A stretch of 64,000 nucleotides of DNA from an uncultured Chlorobiaceae bacterium (GCA_903820085.1 CAIJGA010000002.1:62001-126000); one strand, 5' to 3'. Positions 38,889-47,981 are shown, counted from the first letter of the stretch. Numbers and translations: made by a program. Notes: a model not told the origin generated them from the sequence alone.

Positions 38889-41111
38889 ATGGAAAAAGAA
38901 ACAAATAAAGCTGAACAGAAAAAGTCCTTCACTGAAAGATCGGAACTGAAAGCCCGCACCCAGCAGAAGGAATACCGGAATGTGCTCGGGCGTATAGCCT
39001 CCCTGATGCATGGCGAAGGGAGTGGCCTGGAGAGTTCTTCTGATGCCGACCCCTTGTTTGCAGCCCTCTCTCTGGCAGGTAACGCCGCAGGACTCACCTT
39101 CCGTAAACCCTACGGTGATGCGCACGGCTCAAATGAGGATCCGCTGCAGTTTATTTGCAGGTATTCCGGCATTCGGGCACGGATGGTCACCCTTCGCAAG
39201 GCAGAGCGGTGGTGGACCATGGAAAACGGACCTATGCTTTGCTACACTGCCGAAGGAAAAAAGCCCTGTGCCCTCATTCCCGGAGGAGCTGCCGGCTACC
39301 GGCTTTTTGACCCGTCAACATCAGGGACCGTTGAAGTCAGCGCCCTGGTTGCCGATGGAATTGCCGAACAGGCATGGATGTTCTACCGTTCCTTTCCCGA
39401 AATGCCGATGACAGGCAAAGAACTGCTGAAGTTCGGCATGTTCGGTTGCCGCGGAGACATGATCCGAATGCTCCTGCTCGGCACGGCAGGTGCACTGCTT
39501 GGACTCCTGACCCCTGTGCTGACCGGTATGCTTTTTGGGACCGTGATCCCGCAATCCGACCGCAGCCAGCTTTTGCAATTGACGCTGATCCTTATTGCCA
39601 GTGTCATATCCGTATCAGGATTCGACCTTGCCAAACAGATTGCGGCAATGAGAATGCAGACCCGCATCGATATGCTTATACAGCCCGGGCTCATTGACCG
39701 GCTCCTGAACCTCCCCAGCAATTTTTTCCGTTTATACTCTTCAGGTGATCTTGCTGCACGGGTCATGGGCGCAACACAGATACGCGAAATTCTCAGCAGC
39801 TCCGCTGTCAGCGTCATCCTGGGCATGGTCTTCAGCGTTTTCTCACTCGCCCTGCTCTTTTTCTACAGCTGGAAGCTTGCCCTTGTTGCTCTTCTGCTTA
39901 CCGTCATCATGCTTGGCGCAACCATATTCATATCGCTCCGCCAACTCACCCTTAACCGTGACGCCCTCACTGTTCAGGGAAAGATTTCCGGCCTGCTTGG
40001 CAACCTGCTTGGCGGAATAACCAAAATCCGGGTGACCGGAACAGAAAAAACAGCATTTTCAAAATGGGCAAACCTTTTTATCCGTGAAAGAGGGCTGATG
40101 TTTGAGGCAGGCAAGCTCCAGAACAAGCTGATGGTTATCTCAAGCTCCTTTCCGGTTGCTGCCCTTGCGCTTATCATTTTTTCAGCCGGCAATTTCCTCC
40201 AGTCAGACAGACTCAGCACCGGCTCATTTATAGCCTTTACCTCAGCTTATACCGGCTTTCAGACCACACTTCTGCAGATGGTGATGACGGTTATCGCAAG
40301 CCTTAATGTCGTCCCTCTTTACGAACGCCTCAAGCCGGTGCTTCAGGCAACACCTGAATCGGATGAAACAAAAAAATACCCCTCCAGACTTTCAGGCAGC
40401 GTATCGGTCCATAACCTCAATTTCAGCTACAGCAGCGACAGTCCGCAGATCCTGTACGACATCAACATTACAGCCTTGCCCGGAGAGTTTGTTGCCCTTG
40501 TCGGAGGATCGGGATCGGGCAAATCAACCCTGCTCCGTCTTTTTCTCGGATTTGAACAGCCCGATTCAGGCACCGTCTACTATGACGGAGAAGATCTGGC
40601 ATCGCTGAATGTGCAGGCTGTTCGCCGCCAGATCGGCGTCGTCATGCAGAACGGTCAGCTCCAACCGGGATTTATCCTGCAGAACATCATAGGCTCGTCA
40701 ACCCTCACGGTGGACGATGCCTGGGACGCGGCAAAAATGGCCGGATTTGATCAGGATATCCGACAGATGCCAATGGGGATGCATACCGTCATCAGTGAAG
40801 GAGGAGGAACACTTTCCGGCGGACAGAAGCAGCGGCTCCTGATTGCCGGATCCCTGGTACGCAAGCCCGCCATTATTTTTTTTGACGAGGCAACCAGTGC
40901 CCTTGACAACCGCACTCAGGAAATTGTCAGCAGCAGCCTTCAACAGCTTAAAGCAACCCGCATCGTCATTGCTCACCGTCTCAGCACCATCTGCAAGGCA
41001 GACCGTATCTACTGCCTCGACCGTGGCCGCATCGTGCAGTCCGGCAAATATGAGGAACTGATGGCCGTTGAAGGCTTTTTCAAAGATCTTGCCAGCCGGC
41101 AGATTGCATAG
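38889..41111 (+). CDS. NHLM-type ABC transporter, second subunit (no C39 activity)
   Basis: 740 residues. The first ~200 residues form a non-peptidase domain (no C39 Cys/His pair); FICRYSGIRARMVTLRKAERWW and PCALIPGGAAGYRLFDPS are typical of the NHLM ABC2 partner. Then comes a permease (about 200-470) and an ATPase with Walker A GGSGSGKST, signature LSGGQKQRLLIAG, and Walker B IIFFDEATSALD. Together with the C39 exporter it probably forms a heterodimer. It begins 18 bases after the previous stop. Confidence 0.87.
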   Translation: MEKETNKAEQKKSFTERSELKARTQQKEYRNVLGRIASLMHGEGSGLESSSDADPLFAALSLAGNAAGLTFRKPYGDAHGSNEDPLQFICRYSGIRARMVTLRKAERWWTMENGPMLCYTAEGKKPCALIPGGAAGYRLFDPSTSGTVEVSALVADGIAEQAWMFYRSFPEMPMTGKELLKFGMFGCRGDMIRMLLLGTAGALLGLLTPVLTGMLFGTVIPQSDRSQLLQLTLILIASVISVSGFDLAKQIAAMRMQTRIDMLIQPGLIDRLLNLPSNFFRLYSSGDLAARVMGATQIREILSSSAVSVILGMVFSVFSLALLFFYSWKLALVALLLTVIMLGATIFISLRQLTLNRDALTVQGKISGLLGNLLGGITKIRVTGTEKTAFSKWANLFIRERGLMFEAGKLQNKLMVISSSFPVAALALIIFSAGNFLQSDRLSTGSFIAFTSAYTGFQTTLLQMVMTVIASLNVVPLYERLKPVLQATPESDETKKYPSRLSGSVSVHNLNFSYSSDSPQILYDINITALPGEFVALVGGSGSGKSTLLRLFLGFEQPDSGTVYYDGEDLASLNVQAVRRQIGVVMQNGQLQPGFILQNIIGSSTLTVDDAWDAAKMAGFDQDIRQMPMGMHTVISEGGGTLSGGQKQRLLIAGSLVRKPAIIFFDEATSALDNRTQEIVSSSLQQLKATRIVIAHRLSTICKADRIYCLDRGRIVQSGKYEELMAVEGFFKDLASRQIA

Positions 41112-41137
41112 CAATATCATCTGGACTGTCCAAAATT

Positions 41138-41950
41138 ATGTTCAAAACATCAAAACAAATAAAACAGGACAAACCCGCAGATGCCCCCGAATGGGTTTCA
41201 GTCGAGTATCGGTTTTACCCGATTGCAGAAGCCATTCTCATCGGCCTGTCGGTCTTTTTTGCCATTTTAGTTACAACCTACTTCATCTACTTTCATGCGT
41301 TGAACGCCCAAAAAGGGGAAATCCGTGAGGGACTTCTGCGGGCCGGAGCCGTGGGTGCATCATTTGTGGATGGCGAAGCTCACCGCCAATTCATATCTCG
41401 CGATCAGGAACAGTCAGCGGCATACAAAAAAGCGATCCAGCCGCTCATAAATACCTTACAGTCAGACCCATCAATTGCTTATGTCTACACTCTGGTCATG
41501 AAGGACAACAAGGTCTATTTTGTTTTGGACCCTACCCCGCCAGGCGACAAGGATGGAGACGGTATTGATGACAAGTCCCATATCATGCAGGAATATGCGG
41601 AAGCCAGCCCTCTTGTTGTCCGCGCGTTAAAAGAACATGTCAGAATTTCAGAAAACGAGCCCTATCGTGATCGATGGGGATCGTTTATGAGCGCATATAT
41701 CCCGGTCTATGACCAGCATGAAAAATTTGTCTGCATTTTAGCAATGGATATTCGTGCAGACAATTATTTCGAACGGCTTGAACCGATCAGACGGGCAACG
41801 ATTCGCGCAATGGTGACAGGATTTTTCATCTCGTTTTTGATAGGAGCAATGGTCTGGTTTACACGGAATTTCTCCAAAATAATGAATCGCAGCCGACACA
41901 AAATTTACACTGACTATCAGGCTTTAAAAAACAGCACAAAGCATGACTGA
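41138..41950 (+). CDS. Membrane protein with an extracytoplasmic sensor domain and no output module
   Basis: 270 residues. A cytoplasmic stub is followed by a membrane helix (about 32-54), a periplasmic domain of ~160 residues, and a second helix (about 222-243) with a short basic tail. The periplasmic part (SIAYVYTLVMKDNKVYFVLD, GDKDGDGIDDK, RWGSFMSAYIPVYD, ILAMDIRADNY) matches the PAS/Cache-like sensing part of receptor kinases. DKDGDGIDD looks like a calcium-binding turn. No kinase, GGDEF or methyl-accepting region follows. It lies 26 bases after the ABC gene and overlaps the MFS gene by 8, so it belongs to the export operon. Confidence 0.75.
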   Translation: MFKTSKQIKQDKPADAPEWVSVEYRFYPIAEAILIGLSVFFAILVTTYFIYFHALNAQKGEIREGLLRAGAVGASFVDGEAHRQFISRDQEQSAAYKKAIQPLINTLQSDPSIAYVYTLVMKDNKVYFVLDPTPPGDKDGDGIDDKSHIMQEYAEASPLVVRALKEHVRISENEPYRDRWGSFMSAYIPVYDQHEKFVCILAMDIRADNYFERLEPIRRATIRAMVTGFFISFLIGAMVWFTRNFSKIMNRSRHKIYTDYQALKNSTKHD

Positions 41951-43202
41951 GCCTTTGCACAAAAGCATCCATACAGACGGCGAGGTGCATAATTCCCCGA
42001 TATCAAGTCTTGTGTCAAGCTCCATGGCAACGTTCCTGCTCGCGTTAGCCATGGGTGCATCTACCATCATTATACCCGCTACGCTGCAGAAGAACGGGAT
42101 ATCAATCACCATGATTGGATTGATCATGTCCTTTGATACAGTTGCCTCGTTATTGATAAGCCTTTTGTTTTACCAGATTCTGCGTATTGTCGGCATGCGT
42201 GCAGGGCTGCTCTTCTCGACGTTATTGCGGACGCCGGCTCTTCTGGCCTTGGCATTGACCTCAAACGCCTATATCTGGGCCTTAGCCGTATTTGTTAACG
42301 GCGCAGGTTATTTTGCTTTTATGATCCTGCTCCAGACCCGGGTAGCCGGTCTTAAGTTCCAGGCCAACAAAGGGTTGATGATGGCCCTTTTCGGTACATC
42401 GACAACTCTCGGACTGGCAGCGGGACCGGTTTTGCTGGCCTCTTTACAGAAGATCTTGCCCCTGGCAGCACCATATCTGCATAATCTCATCCTGCAGAGC
42501 GCACTTCCGTTGCAGACAGGATTGCCGGAATTGCAAAACGGGCTGATTTTCATGATCATCACGGTCATCAGCCTGCTGGCACTGGTGCCGGTTTTGAAAG
42601 GATCCTTTCCGGTTCCTTCTCTCAGGCTTTCCGGCAGCACGTACATCTGGAAAAGTATCATGAAGGCCAAGGGGCCGATGTTTGCCATGGCAATGGCTGG
42701 AGTCTCTTTTTTTGGAGTATGCGCCTTCATCACCTTGTACGGCCTTAAAAACAATTTGAAGTTCAATGAATCAGCATTGCTGCTGAGCATGTTTATGATG
42801 GGCTCACTCTTGCTTGAAACGCCACTGACATGGGTATCCGATTTTATAGACCGTCGATACGTCATTGTCATCGCTGCGTTCATAAGCATGATTTGTGCAG
42901 TCTATCTTCCGATGGCAATCTATGTCAGTTATCAAGCCTGCATACTCCTGTTTATATGGGGCGGGGTCATTGGCGCCATATATTCTACCGCCCTGGCCTT
43001 GATTGGCGAAAAATTCGATGGCGACGAACTGGTTGCCGCCAATGCCGGCTACTCATTTATGGAAGCAGCCGGCGGGACGGCAGGCGTTCTTTTGATCGGC
43101 ATCGCCATGGACCTGTTCGGATCTGATGGATTGTCTTATGTCATCATGTTATCAAGTATCTGTTATTTCTCATTTGCGCTTACACGATATAAAGTCGTCT
43201 AA
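41943..43202 (+). CDS. Major facilitator superfamily transporter
   Basis: 419 residues with 12 predicted membrane helices in two halves. Helices run through ATFLLALAMGASTIIIPATL, GMRAGLLFSTLLRTPALLAL, and, after a central loop, MAGVSFFGVCAFITLYGL to SICYFSFALTRYKVV. The pattern is that of MFS drug/metabolite exporters; no substrate motif is decisive. Coupled by an 8-base overlap to the preceding sensor-like gene. It may move a small molecule related to the NHLM product, or provide self-protection. Confidence 0.8.
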   Translation: MTEPLHKSIHTDGEVHNSPISSLVSSSMATFLLALAMGASTIIIPATLQKNGISITMIGLIMSFDTVASLLISLLFYQILRIVGMRAGLLFSTLLRTPALLALALTSNAYIWALAVFVNGAGYFAFMILLQTRVAGLKFQANKGLMMALFGTSTTLGLAAGPVLLASLQKILPLAAPYLHNLILQSALPLQTGLPELQNGLIFMIITVISLLALVPVLKGSFPVPSLRLSGSTYIWKSIMKAKGPMFAMAMAGVSFFGVCAFITLYGLKNNLKFNESALLLSMFMMGSLLLETPLTWVSDFIDRRYVIVIAAFISMICAVYLPMAIYVSYQACILLFIWGGVIGAIYSTALALIGEKFDGDELVAANAGYSFMEAAGGTAGVLLIGIAMDLFGSDGLSYVIMLSSICYFSFALTRYKVV

Positions 43203-43209
43203 AAAAAAC

Positions 43210-43731
43210 ATGACTTATTTATACCCCACCAAAACTTTGGCTGGCTTGCTGGCATTAGTCATCATGGCCATCGCGGCAGTATACGTTCTTACGCTCGCCC
43301 CGGTAACCGCCACAACCTCAAATTCGAATGATACCGTAAAGGCGTTTGTCGAAAAAGCTCTCGCGTACAGCAAGAACCACAGCAAGGAATCGGCGCTAAA
43401 AACCTTCACCCAACCCGGTGGAGAGTTCCATCAGGGCGAACTGTACATCTTTGCCTATGACTTTTCAGGAACAGTTATCGCTCATGGCGGCAACCCTTTG
43501 CTTGTCGGAAAAAATCTGCTCAACATGAAAGACCCCAAGGGTGTTCCCGTTATCAGTGAACTGCTGGCTCTTGCCAGGCAAGGTGCCGGATGGCTCTATT
43601 ATACATGGCCGAATCCCGCGCATAACGGAAAGGAAGAACCGAAATTGGGATACATCGTAAAAGTCGACGACAACTGGTTCCTGGGCTCCGGAACCTACCT
43701 GACCAGGCAAAAGCATTCATCAAAACGATAA
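43210..43731 (+). CDS. Cache-domain extracytoplasmic protein
   Basis: 173 residues from ATG 43210. An N-terminal signal or anchor (LAGLLALVIMAIAAVYVLTLA) is followed by a single Cache-type domain: VKAFVEKALAYSKNHSKESA, then GELYIFAYDFSGTVIAHGG, LLVGKNLLNMKDPKG, and GWLYYTWPNPAHN with LGYIVKVDDNWFLGSGTYL. These are the sCache_2 hallmarks usually found in chemoreceptors, but no signalling domain is attached. It probably binds a small ligand in the periplasm. A longer frame from 43126 overlaps the MFS gene. Confidence 0.82.
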   Translation: MTYLYPTKTLAGLLALVIMAIAAVYVLTLAPVTATTSNSNDTVKAFVEKALAYSKNHSKESALKTFTQPGGEFHQGELYIFAYDFSGTVIAHGGNPLLVGKNLLNMKDPKGVPVISELLALARQGAGWLYYTWPNPAHNGKEEPKLGYIVKVDDNWFLGSGTYLTRQKHSSKR

Positions 43732-43792
43732 AGTCCGTTGCAGCATTTCGTGACCTCGTTGAATATTCATTACCGTTCCTTACACCCTTATC

Positions 43793-44773
43793 ATGCAAAG
43801 ACATCCAGCACCTCCCGGCCATCCTGCATTTACGGTCACTCCTCTTGCTGAAGGCGACTTGCATGCGGTCGCAGGCTTGACATTTCCCTCCTACCGCCCC
43901 TTGCTTGAAAAAGTGACCTCAGCAGAGCAGGCCAAAGAGCAGGTCATTGCTCTTGTCGCCCGCTCTGCGGGAGGTCCGGTTGGACTGGTTATGGCGAGTT
44001 ATTCGTTGTTGGAGAGCATTTCCCCTGCCGGCAAAAGTACGGCGCCACTGAACATCCTTTCCATGATGACCACTCCCCTGTGGCGTCATTGCGGTGTTGC
44101 TTCTGCCCTGATGAAGGCTCTTGCTGAGGAAGGCAAACGGCTGGGCCTTACCTGCATGAATGTCAGATACACAACGAAAATTGAATCCCTTCTTGCCTTT
44201 GAGCATCTGCTGCTCTCTGCTGGCTGGTGCGCTCCGCAGCCATCTATGCAGTTGTCGCTCTTCAAAATATCTGATATGGCAAGTGCTCCATGGCTCCCCA
44301 AGGTAACGGCGCCAAATCCGGAATATGAACTCTTCCCGCTAACCGAGTTAAGGGATGAAGAGCGTACCCGACTGATGGCAGGCATTGCTGCCGGTGATAT
44401 TCCTGAGGGGCTCTCCCCTTTTGCAGACGAAGAACATCTTGTGCCTGAACTCAGCTTTGGGTTTCGAAAAGGGAGCGACGTTGTGGCATGGATGACACTG
44501 ATCCGCTCACCCTTTGTTCCTGATGCACTTTGTTACCGGAGCCTCTTTGTCAACCCGAAACTGCGGATGGCAAACGGCTTCGGCCCTTTTCTGGCAGCAC
44601 ACGCCTTCCGGCATCACCTGACAAGTCCAGTCAAGGAAGAACGACCAAAAGGCCTCTTCGGTACATCATACACCGCCACAAAAGAACTGAACTTTGTCCG
44701 AAAAAGATTGGCTCCGCACTGCTGTGACCTCTATGAGAGCCGAACAGCAACATTGCCTTTGCTGCATGAATAG
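43793..44773 (+). CDS. GNAT-family acetyltransferase-like protein
   Basis: 326 residues. The opening FTVTPLAEGDLHAVAGLTF and NILSMMTTPLWRHCGVASALMKAL (acetyl-CoA loop reading RHCGVA rather than the classic RGxGxA) point to a GNAT domain in the first half; the second half (ELFPLTELRDEERTRLMAG, then SLFVNPKLRMANGFGPFLA) looks like a second, more diverged one. Substrate unknown. It is 61 bases after the Cache gene and might be the last gene of the export operon or an independent gene. Confidence 0.7.
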   Translation: MQRHPAPPGHPAFTVTPLAEGDLHAVAGLTFPSYRPLLEKVTSAEQAKEQVIALVARSAGGPVGLVMASYSLLESISPAGKSTAPLNILSMMTTPLWRHCGVASALMKALAEEGKRLGLTCMNVRYTTKIESLLAFEHLLLSAGWCAPQPSMQLSLFKISDMASAPWLPKVTAPNPEYELFPLTELRDEERTRLMAGIAAGDIPEGLSPFADEEHLVPELSFGFRKGSDVVAWMTLIRSPFVPDALCYRSLFVNPKLRMANGFGPFLAAHAFRHHLTSPVKEERPKGLFGTSYTATKELNFVRKRLAPHCCDLYESRTATLPLLHE

Positions 44774-44791
44774 CCCGCACTGCTGACCATA

Positions 44792-44864
44792 CCAGTCACA
44801 GCCCTTCACAACGGTAACCGGCAGACCCGTACAACGTGAAATCGTTTCGATGTCAACACCTGCA
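44792..44864 (-). pseudogene. 3'-end fragment of an Rpn-family gene
   Basis: About 73 bases closely match the 3' end of the intact rpn gene at 46144-46217 (one indel and several substitutions). On the minus strand it reads AGVDIETISRCTGLPVTVVKG, against DAGLDVETISRCTGLPVTLVEG in the intact gene. No upstream part of the gene remains. It sits just before the WYL regulator. Confidence 0.8.
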
Positions 44865-44873
44865 CGTAATGGC

Positions 44874-44897
44874 GAGTTCCCGATTACTGTCTATATT
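44874..44897. repeat. 24-base dispersed element, copy 1
   Basis: Matches 55964-55987 at 23 of 24 bases (GAGTTCCCGATTACTxTCTATATT). Both copies lie a short way upstream of a gene start (49 and 29 bases) and end in TATATT, a possible -10 box. Confidence 0.55.
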
Positions 44898-44945
44898 ATC
44901 ACAGCTCAAGCTTTTGCAGGCCTAACCACTTTAACAACTGATGAC

Positions 44946-45965
44946 ATGGTTCAATCCCGCCCCCCTATTGTCCGCATGCAGTACATCGACGAGCAGCTGC
45001 GCGACAACCGCTATCCGAACTGCTCGCTGGTAGCCCGCCATTTCGAAGTGTCGAGCAAAAGCATCCAGCGCGACATCGACTACATGCGAGATCTTCTCCA
45101 TGCACCCATCGGATACAACCAGAAACAAAGAGGCTATTACTACGAAAAACCGGGCTGGTCCTTTCTGCCCTCTGCAACGCTCGAACTCAAAGAGGCCGAA
45201 GCCCTGATGGCCACCAAAAAGGTACTTGCCCAATACAAGGGCTCGCCCTACTACGAAGAGGTAAGCCGTGCCCTCGACAAGGTAAGGCAATACCTGCCGG
45301 CAAGCTCAGTCGCCGATCAGTTTCAGGCCATCTACTCCTTCGAAAAACCTTCACACCTTGCGGTCGACCCAAAACAGTTCGCCGCCATTGAAGATGCCAT
45401 CCGCTGCAAGCTGAAAATCACCATCACCTACCGCGCAGCATGGAACCAGGAGGTGACCGAACGGATTCTGCACCCCTACATGTTCCATTACTCACAACAG
45501 AGAGATACCTGGTATGTAATCGGCAATTGCGAACTCCGAAACGATATCAGAACCTTTGCCATCAGCCGCATCCGTACCCTCTCAATCTCCAGCAAGCACT
45601 TCACCATACCCGACTCATTCTCCATCGACACCTACATGGACAAAACATTCGACCAGATCCATGAAAACGAAATACACAACGTATCAATCCGCTTCACCCC
45701 ATATCAGGCACAGTGGATCCGTGAGCACCAGTGGCACCCGACACAAGAAATTATTGAGCTGGGCAACGGTGCGCTCATTCTGAAAATGAAAGTCGGTGCT
45801 CTCGAAGCCGTCAAGCGCTGGGTCATGCGTCACGGCTGTGAAGCCGAAGCCCTTGAACCCCAGGAACTCCGGGAAATGCTGCAGCACGAACTGCTCACCA
45901 CCAGCAAAATGTACGAAGACGTGCGGGTTAACAGTCAGGAGTCATTCTCCCTGTTTGAGAAATAA
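44946..45965 (+). CDS. WYL-domain transcriptional regulator
   Basis: 339 residues from ATG 44946 (a longer frame from 44850 runs into repeat sequence). N-terminal winged helix: RMQYIDEQLRDNRYPNCSLV, then ARHFEVSSKSIQRDIDYMRD. The WYL domain follows (about 160-290): ITYRAAWNQEVTERILHPYM, QRDTWYVIGNCELRNDIRTF, ISRIRTLSI. The C-terminal WCX region is FTPYQAQWIREHQWHPTQ onward. WYL regulators sense ligands or nucleic acids and often control defence or CRISPR genes, which fits the surrounding region. Confidence 0.88.
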   Translation: MVQSRPPIVRMQYIDEQLRDNRYPNCSLVARHFEVSSKSIQRDIDYMRDLLHAPIGYNQKQRGYYYEKPGWSFLPSATLELKEAEALMATKKVLAQYKGSPYYEEVSRALDKVRQYLPASSVADQFQAIYSFEKPSHLAVDPKQFAAIEDAIRCKLKITITYRAAWNQEVTERILHPYMFHYSQQRDTWYVIGNCELRNDIRTFAISRIRTLSISSKHFTIPDSFSIDTYMDKTFDQIHENEIHNVSIRFTPYQAQWIREHQWHPTQEIIELGNGALILKMKVGALEAVKRWVMRHGCEAEALEPQELREMLQHELLTTSKMYEDVRVNSQESFSLFEK

Positions 45966-46147
45966 GATATCCGAAAACAATAACTGATTATTCACGCACC
46001 CTATGACGGACTTTGTCTGACCATCAAGTGTATCATGAATGAATGACTGCACCAATTGGATACAATCAGGCAAATGATTTCAGATATGGATAAAGTCGGG
46101 TTGGATCACACCAAAAGGCCTGCGGAGCGTTGCAGCGAGTCCACCAG

Positions 46148-47038
46148 TCAAAGCCCTTCGACAAGAGTAACCGGCAGACCAGTACAACGTGAAATCGTTT
46201 CAACGTCAAGACCTGCATCTTTAAGACTTTTTGCAACTTCCAGTGCCTTTTGCTGAATTCCTTCGGCTATTCCCTCGGCCTTACCCTTCACGATACCCTC
46301 AGCTATACCCTCATCATAAGCGGTATCGACAACATTCTTCAGGTCACGATAGATCTTGAGACTCTCTTCATAAGCCGCTGCCTCCACCGTTGAATACTTT
46401 GCAATTTCTGACAGTTCAAATACTTTGAGGAAAACCTTCTCCTGAAGACGAGCCGGACGATCAGTCAGCTCAGGAAGATGGCGGAGCAAAAAGCACCACT
46501 TGTCGAACTCCGTTACCAGTTCTTCCATCGTTTTGGTGAACTTGGGAAGTTCGAGATAAATAAAGGTGAGCTTGTCATAAAAAACCGAGCCAGTTGAACG
46601 GTCCATCAGTTTTACTTCGTGATGAACCACAGCATCATCGGCTTTATCTGCATCAAAAACAAAATCAAGAATACCGACCATGTAGACCGCCTTGAGACAA
46701 AAATTCCACTCCCCACTCTGAGCCTGCTGCTGAATCGGAAAGGTGGCATAAAAAACCGAGCGATCTTTAAAATAGTTCTGCTTCGCCCGCTGCATCTCAA
46801 CAATAAATTTCTCACCCGTCTCGTTTTCACAATAGAGATCAAAAATTGCCCTGCGGTCATACTCACTCCGCCCAACCTGCTCATTGGGCAAAAAGGAAAG
46901 ATCCGAAACAGTCCCCGCCTCAGGAGGCAAGAGCGTATTGAGAAATGCTATCAGCAACTCTTTGTTTACTTCCGATCCAAAGATCTTCTTGAAACCAAAG
47001 TCGGTAAAAGGATTTATATAACGATCTTTTATCAGCAT
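46148..47038 (-). CDS. Rpn-family recombination-promoting nuclease / PD-(D/E)XK transposase-like
   Basis: 296 residues beginning MLIKDRYINPFTDFGFKKIF, the standard opening of this family, with GSEVNKELLIAFLNTLL next. The nuclease motif appears as RRAIFDLYCENETGEKFIVEMQ, with the Asp and the ExQ pair of the PD-(D/E)XK fold. The C-terminus holds the repeated GIAEGIVKGKAEGIAEGIQQ helix. Members promote RecA-independent recombination in E. coli and occur in multiple copies in Chlorobi genomes. Its 3' end is duplicated at 44792-44864. Confidence 0.9.
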   Translation of the reverse strand: MLIKDRYINPFTDFGFKKIFGSEVNKELLIAFLNTLLPPEAGTVSDLSFLPNEQVGRSEYDRRAIFDLYCENETGEKFIVEMQRAKQNYFKDRSVFYATFPIQQQAQSGEWNFCLKAVYMVGILDFVFDADKADDAVVHHEVKLMDRSTGSVFYDKLTFIYLELPKFTKTMEELVTEFDKWCFLLRHLPELTDRPARLQEKVFLKVFELSEIAKYSTVEAAAYEESLKIYRDLKNVVDTAYDEGIAEGIVKGKAEGIAEGIQQKALEVAKSLKDAGLDVETISRCTGLPVTLVEGL

Positions 47039-47176
47039 AGTTCACTCTCCGTTTGGAGAAATTTACATGACATAACCAGTGTTCGGAATGGACTTTACAG
47101 AGAGGGAGACAGCCCCGCCAAACATTTTTTAATCTACTGAAAAAACCGGATTTTCTCTTTTACAGAAAAGAGGATG

Positions 47177-47371
47177 TCAATTGGGGCATGGCGACACCAA
47201 TCCCTGTGCCAGATTTTCAAGCCATGCAACAGCTTCTTCATGTGGAATAGTCTCGCCGGTTAATTGATAACGATCCCAACGATCCATATCCTCGCGTTTT
47301 TCTTGCTCGTAGTTTTCTTCGCGCTCTAAAAATATTTCGATTGCTTTGCACATGGCATTGAAGTTTCCCAC
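47177..47371 (-). pseudogene. 5'-truncated ribbon-helix-helix antitoxin-like gene
   Basis: The readable 64 residues (AIEIFLEREENYEQEKREDM, DRWDRYQLTGETIPHEEAVAWLE) match the C-terminal half of CopG/ParD-type antitoxins, where a helix with Glu/Arg repeats precedes the phrase TGxTIPHEEVxAWL. The N-terminal DNA-binding ribbon is missing: the sequence before the frame does not continue it. No intact toxin gene follows. Likely a remnant. Confidence 0.5.
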
Positions 47372-47448
47372 CGCTCTCTTTGGGGCCCTTCAGAGTTCAC
47401 AAATAATCGTACCGTAACGATAAAAACAGCCAAACTTGTCCAACAGTT

Positions 47449-47519
47449 TGCTCCAGTACGAACTGCTCACCACCAGCAAAATGTACGAAGAGGTGCGGGT
47501 TTCAGGATAATCCCCTGCA
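47449..47519 (+). pseudogene. Mosaic of a WYL-regulator 3' end and a RecB-like fragment
   Basis: 47449-47501 matches 45878-45930 (the end of the WYL gene) at 50 of 53 bases, and reads LLQYELLTTSKMYEEVRVSG then a stop, slightly different from the intact HELLTTSKMYEDVRVNS. Immediately adjoining, 47501-47519 is identical over 19 bases to 48162-48180 inside the AddA-like gene. The two unrelated matches meet within one base, pointing to recombination. Confidence 0.7.
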
Positions 47520-47572
47520 TGGGCACTTCGCACTTCAGTTCCCGCAGTTAATTGCTCTATCTTGGCAACACT

Positions 47573-47779
47573 TTATCGCGGAAGAGGTGCAACACTTTCG
47601 CCGGAACACTCACTCTCTTTTTTAATAAGCAGTTTAGGCCCTGGATTTAATCGAATACGAGGTGACTCGCACTCTCGTTTTTTCAATGCCTCTACAATTC
47701 GATTGAGATCGTTACCATACCGTGCTGCATGCTCTTTTCGATAACGACGAACCTCTTCAACAATTGGATCATTAATCAT
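47573..47779 (-). CDS. Antitoxin-like small protein
   Basis: 68 residues starting MINDPIVEEVRRYRKEHAARYG, continuing NDLNRIVEALKKRECES. This opening is typical of small antitoxins paired with PIN toxins, in which a helix rich in Arg/Glu follows the DPIVEEVRR start. Its ATG overlaps the stop of the PIN remnant (ATGATTAA), the usual toxin-first coupling. Because the toxin is truncated, it may be a relic. Confidence 0.6.
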   Translation of the reverse strand: MINDPIVEEVRRYRKEHAARYGNDLNRIVEALKKRECESPRIRLNPGPKLLIKKESECSGESVAPLPR

Positions 47780-47981
47780 CCTGCATTCCTCCCAACTCTT
47801 CAGGTGAACATAATTGCGGACATGCATACCCGGCAGATTCAATAAGCCGAGTAATGGCCGCCTTTTTTTCAGCATTATTTATGTGCTTGAAATTCCATGT
47901 TAAAAGAAAATCCGCACCTTGTGCTGTGGCAATTCCTATATGCAAAGCGTCTTCTTCGCCCAAAAGCAGATCAGCTATCAC
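47772..47981 (-). pseudogene. PIN-domain toxin (VapC-like), N-terminus missing
   Basis: The remaining 69 residues hold the third acidic position EEDALHIGIATAQGADFLL and the TWNFKHINN end of a PIN nuclease. The N-terminal strand with the first catalytic Asp and the middle helices are absent; intact homologs are about 130-150 residues. The break lies at about 47985, 50 bases from the end of the AddA-like gene. RNase activity is not expected. Confidence 0.65.
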
